The translations under genes and the position numbers were made by a program. A stretch of DNA of 6,289 nt. Source: J038 sp036734085. GTDB taxonomy: Bacteria; Chloroflexota; Anaerolineae; Aggregatilineales; Phototrophicaceae. The DNA is taken from assembly GCA_036734085.1 (NCBI GenBank), contig DAIMZF010000176.1, forward strand, positions 1 to 6,289, in the 5' to 3' direction. Below the pieces are notes generated by a model that was given only the letters and a program-made list of their open reading frames with translations, was not told the DNA's origin and ran no database searches. This document shows, in pieces, positions 6,196 through 6,289 of the stretch; position 1 is the stretch's first letter, and each line of letters begins with the position of its first letter.

Positions 6196-6289
6196 CCGAT
6201 ACAGACCGCACCATCCCACCCGGCTACAAAATGACCGAAGTCGGCGTTATCCCTGATGATTGGAAGGTGAAGGCGTTAGAATCTATAAC
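6192..6289 (+). CDS. hsdS: Type I restriction-modification specificity subunit, N-terminus (cut by window end)
   Basis: ATG at 6192 opens a frame that stays open to the window end (32 complete codons). It includes PPGYKMTEVGVIPDDWKV, the hallmark opening of many HsdS proteins (GYKxTEVGxIPxDW), which precedes the first target recognition domain. HsdS sets the DNA sequence recognised by the HsdR2M2S complex. The start overlaps the stop of the vapC remnant by ATGA, so the gene was translationally coupled to vapC; the upstream GAAGAAGAAAG is only a weak ribosome site. hsdM and hsdR are not in the window. The hsdM-vapBC-hsdS order is a recurring arrangement as I recall it, so hsdM may lie upstream of the window or be lost. 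Completeness of the gene cannot be judged. Confidence 0.85.
   Translation, partial: MTDTDRTIPPGYKMTEVGVIPDDWKVKALESI

Noticed and set aside
1..6289. CRISPR array, tRNA, rRNA, insertion sequence or transposase
   Set aside because: I saw no regularly spaced repeats, tRNA-like arms, terminal inverted repeats or transposase motifs on either strand.

Overview
The window is bacterial accessory DNA of roughly balanced base composition with tightly packed genes. It looks like a defence island: a four-gene same-strand operon (194-5993) of a helical/coiled-coil protein, two BrxC/BrxD-like P-loop ATPases and a compact Lhr-type DExH helicase, followed by a broken vapC toxin fragment and the first codons of a type I restriction specificity gene (hsdS). 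The host cannot be fixed from this sequence. An environmental bacterium with SD-led and SD-less genes mixed is all I can say.

Layout. Positions 1-121 hold what looks like the last codons of an upstream gene, a 31-codon cysteine-bearing small ORF joined to it by an ATGA overlap, and an imperfect hairpin plus T6 run (101-148) that could terminate upstream transcription. The first operon gene (194-1228) lacks a Shine-Dalgarno sequence and may be read from a short or absent leader. The next genes are spaced by 3 nt (1228/1232), 11 nt (2530/2542, with a GTG start preferred over an upstream TTG) and a 4-bp GTGA overlap (3939-3942), so all four are probably one transcript with coupled translation. 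The helicase stop codon lies inside the remnant of vapC (5983-6195, no start codon, N-terminal catalytic half missing). That remnant overlaps the hsdS start (6192) by ATGA.

How the genes may work together. BrxC/BrxD-family ATPases (DUF2791, PF10923 as I recall it) occur next to Lhr-like helicases in BREX type 2 (BrxD-BrxHI) and in the TerB-ATPase-helicase systems related to Shango. Here the ATPase is duplicated, the second copy carries an N-terminal Tudor/CarD-like beta domain, and a helical protein I do not recognise takes the place of TerB. A reasonable inference is a phage or plasmid defence complex in which the ATPases load or control a DNA helicase. No nuclease domain is visible in the four genes, so the effector activity is unassigned. 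The vapC stump and hsdS show that the module sits beside, or replaced part of, a vapBC/type I restriction locus.
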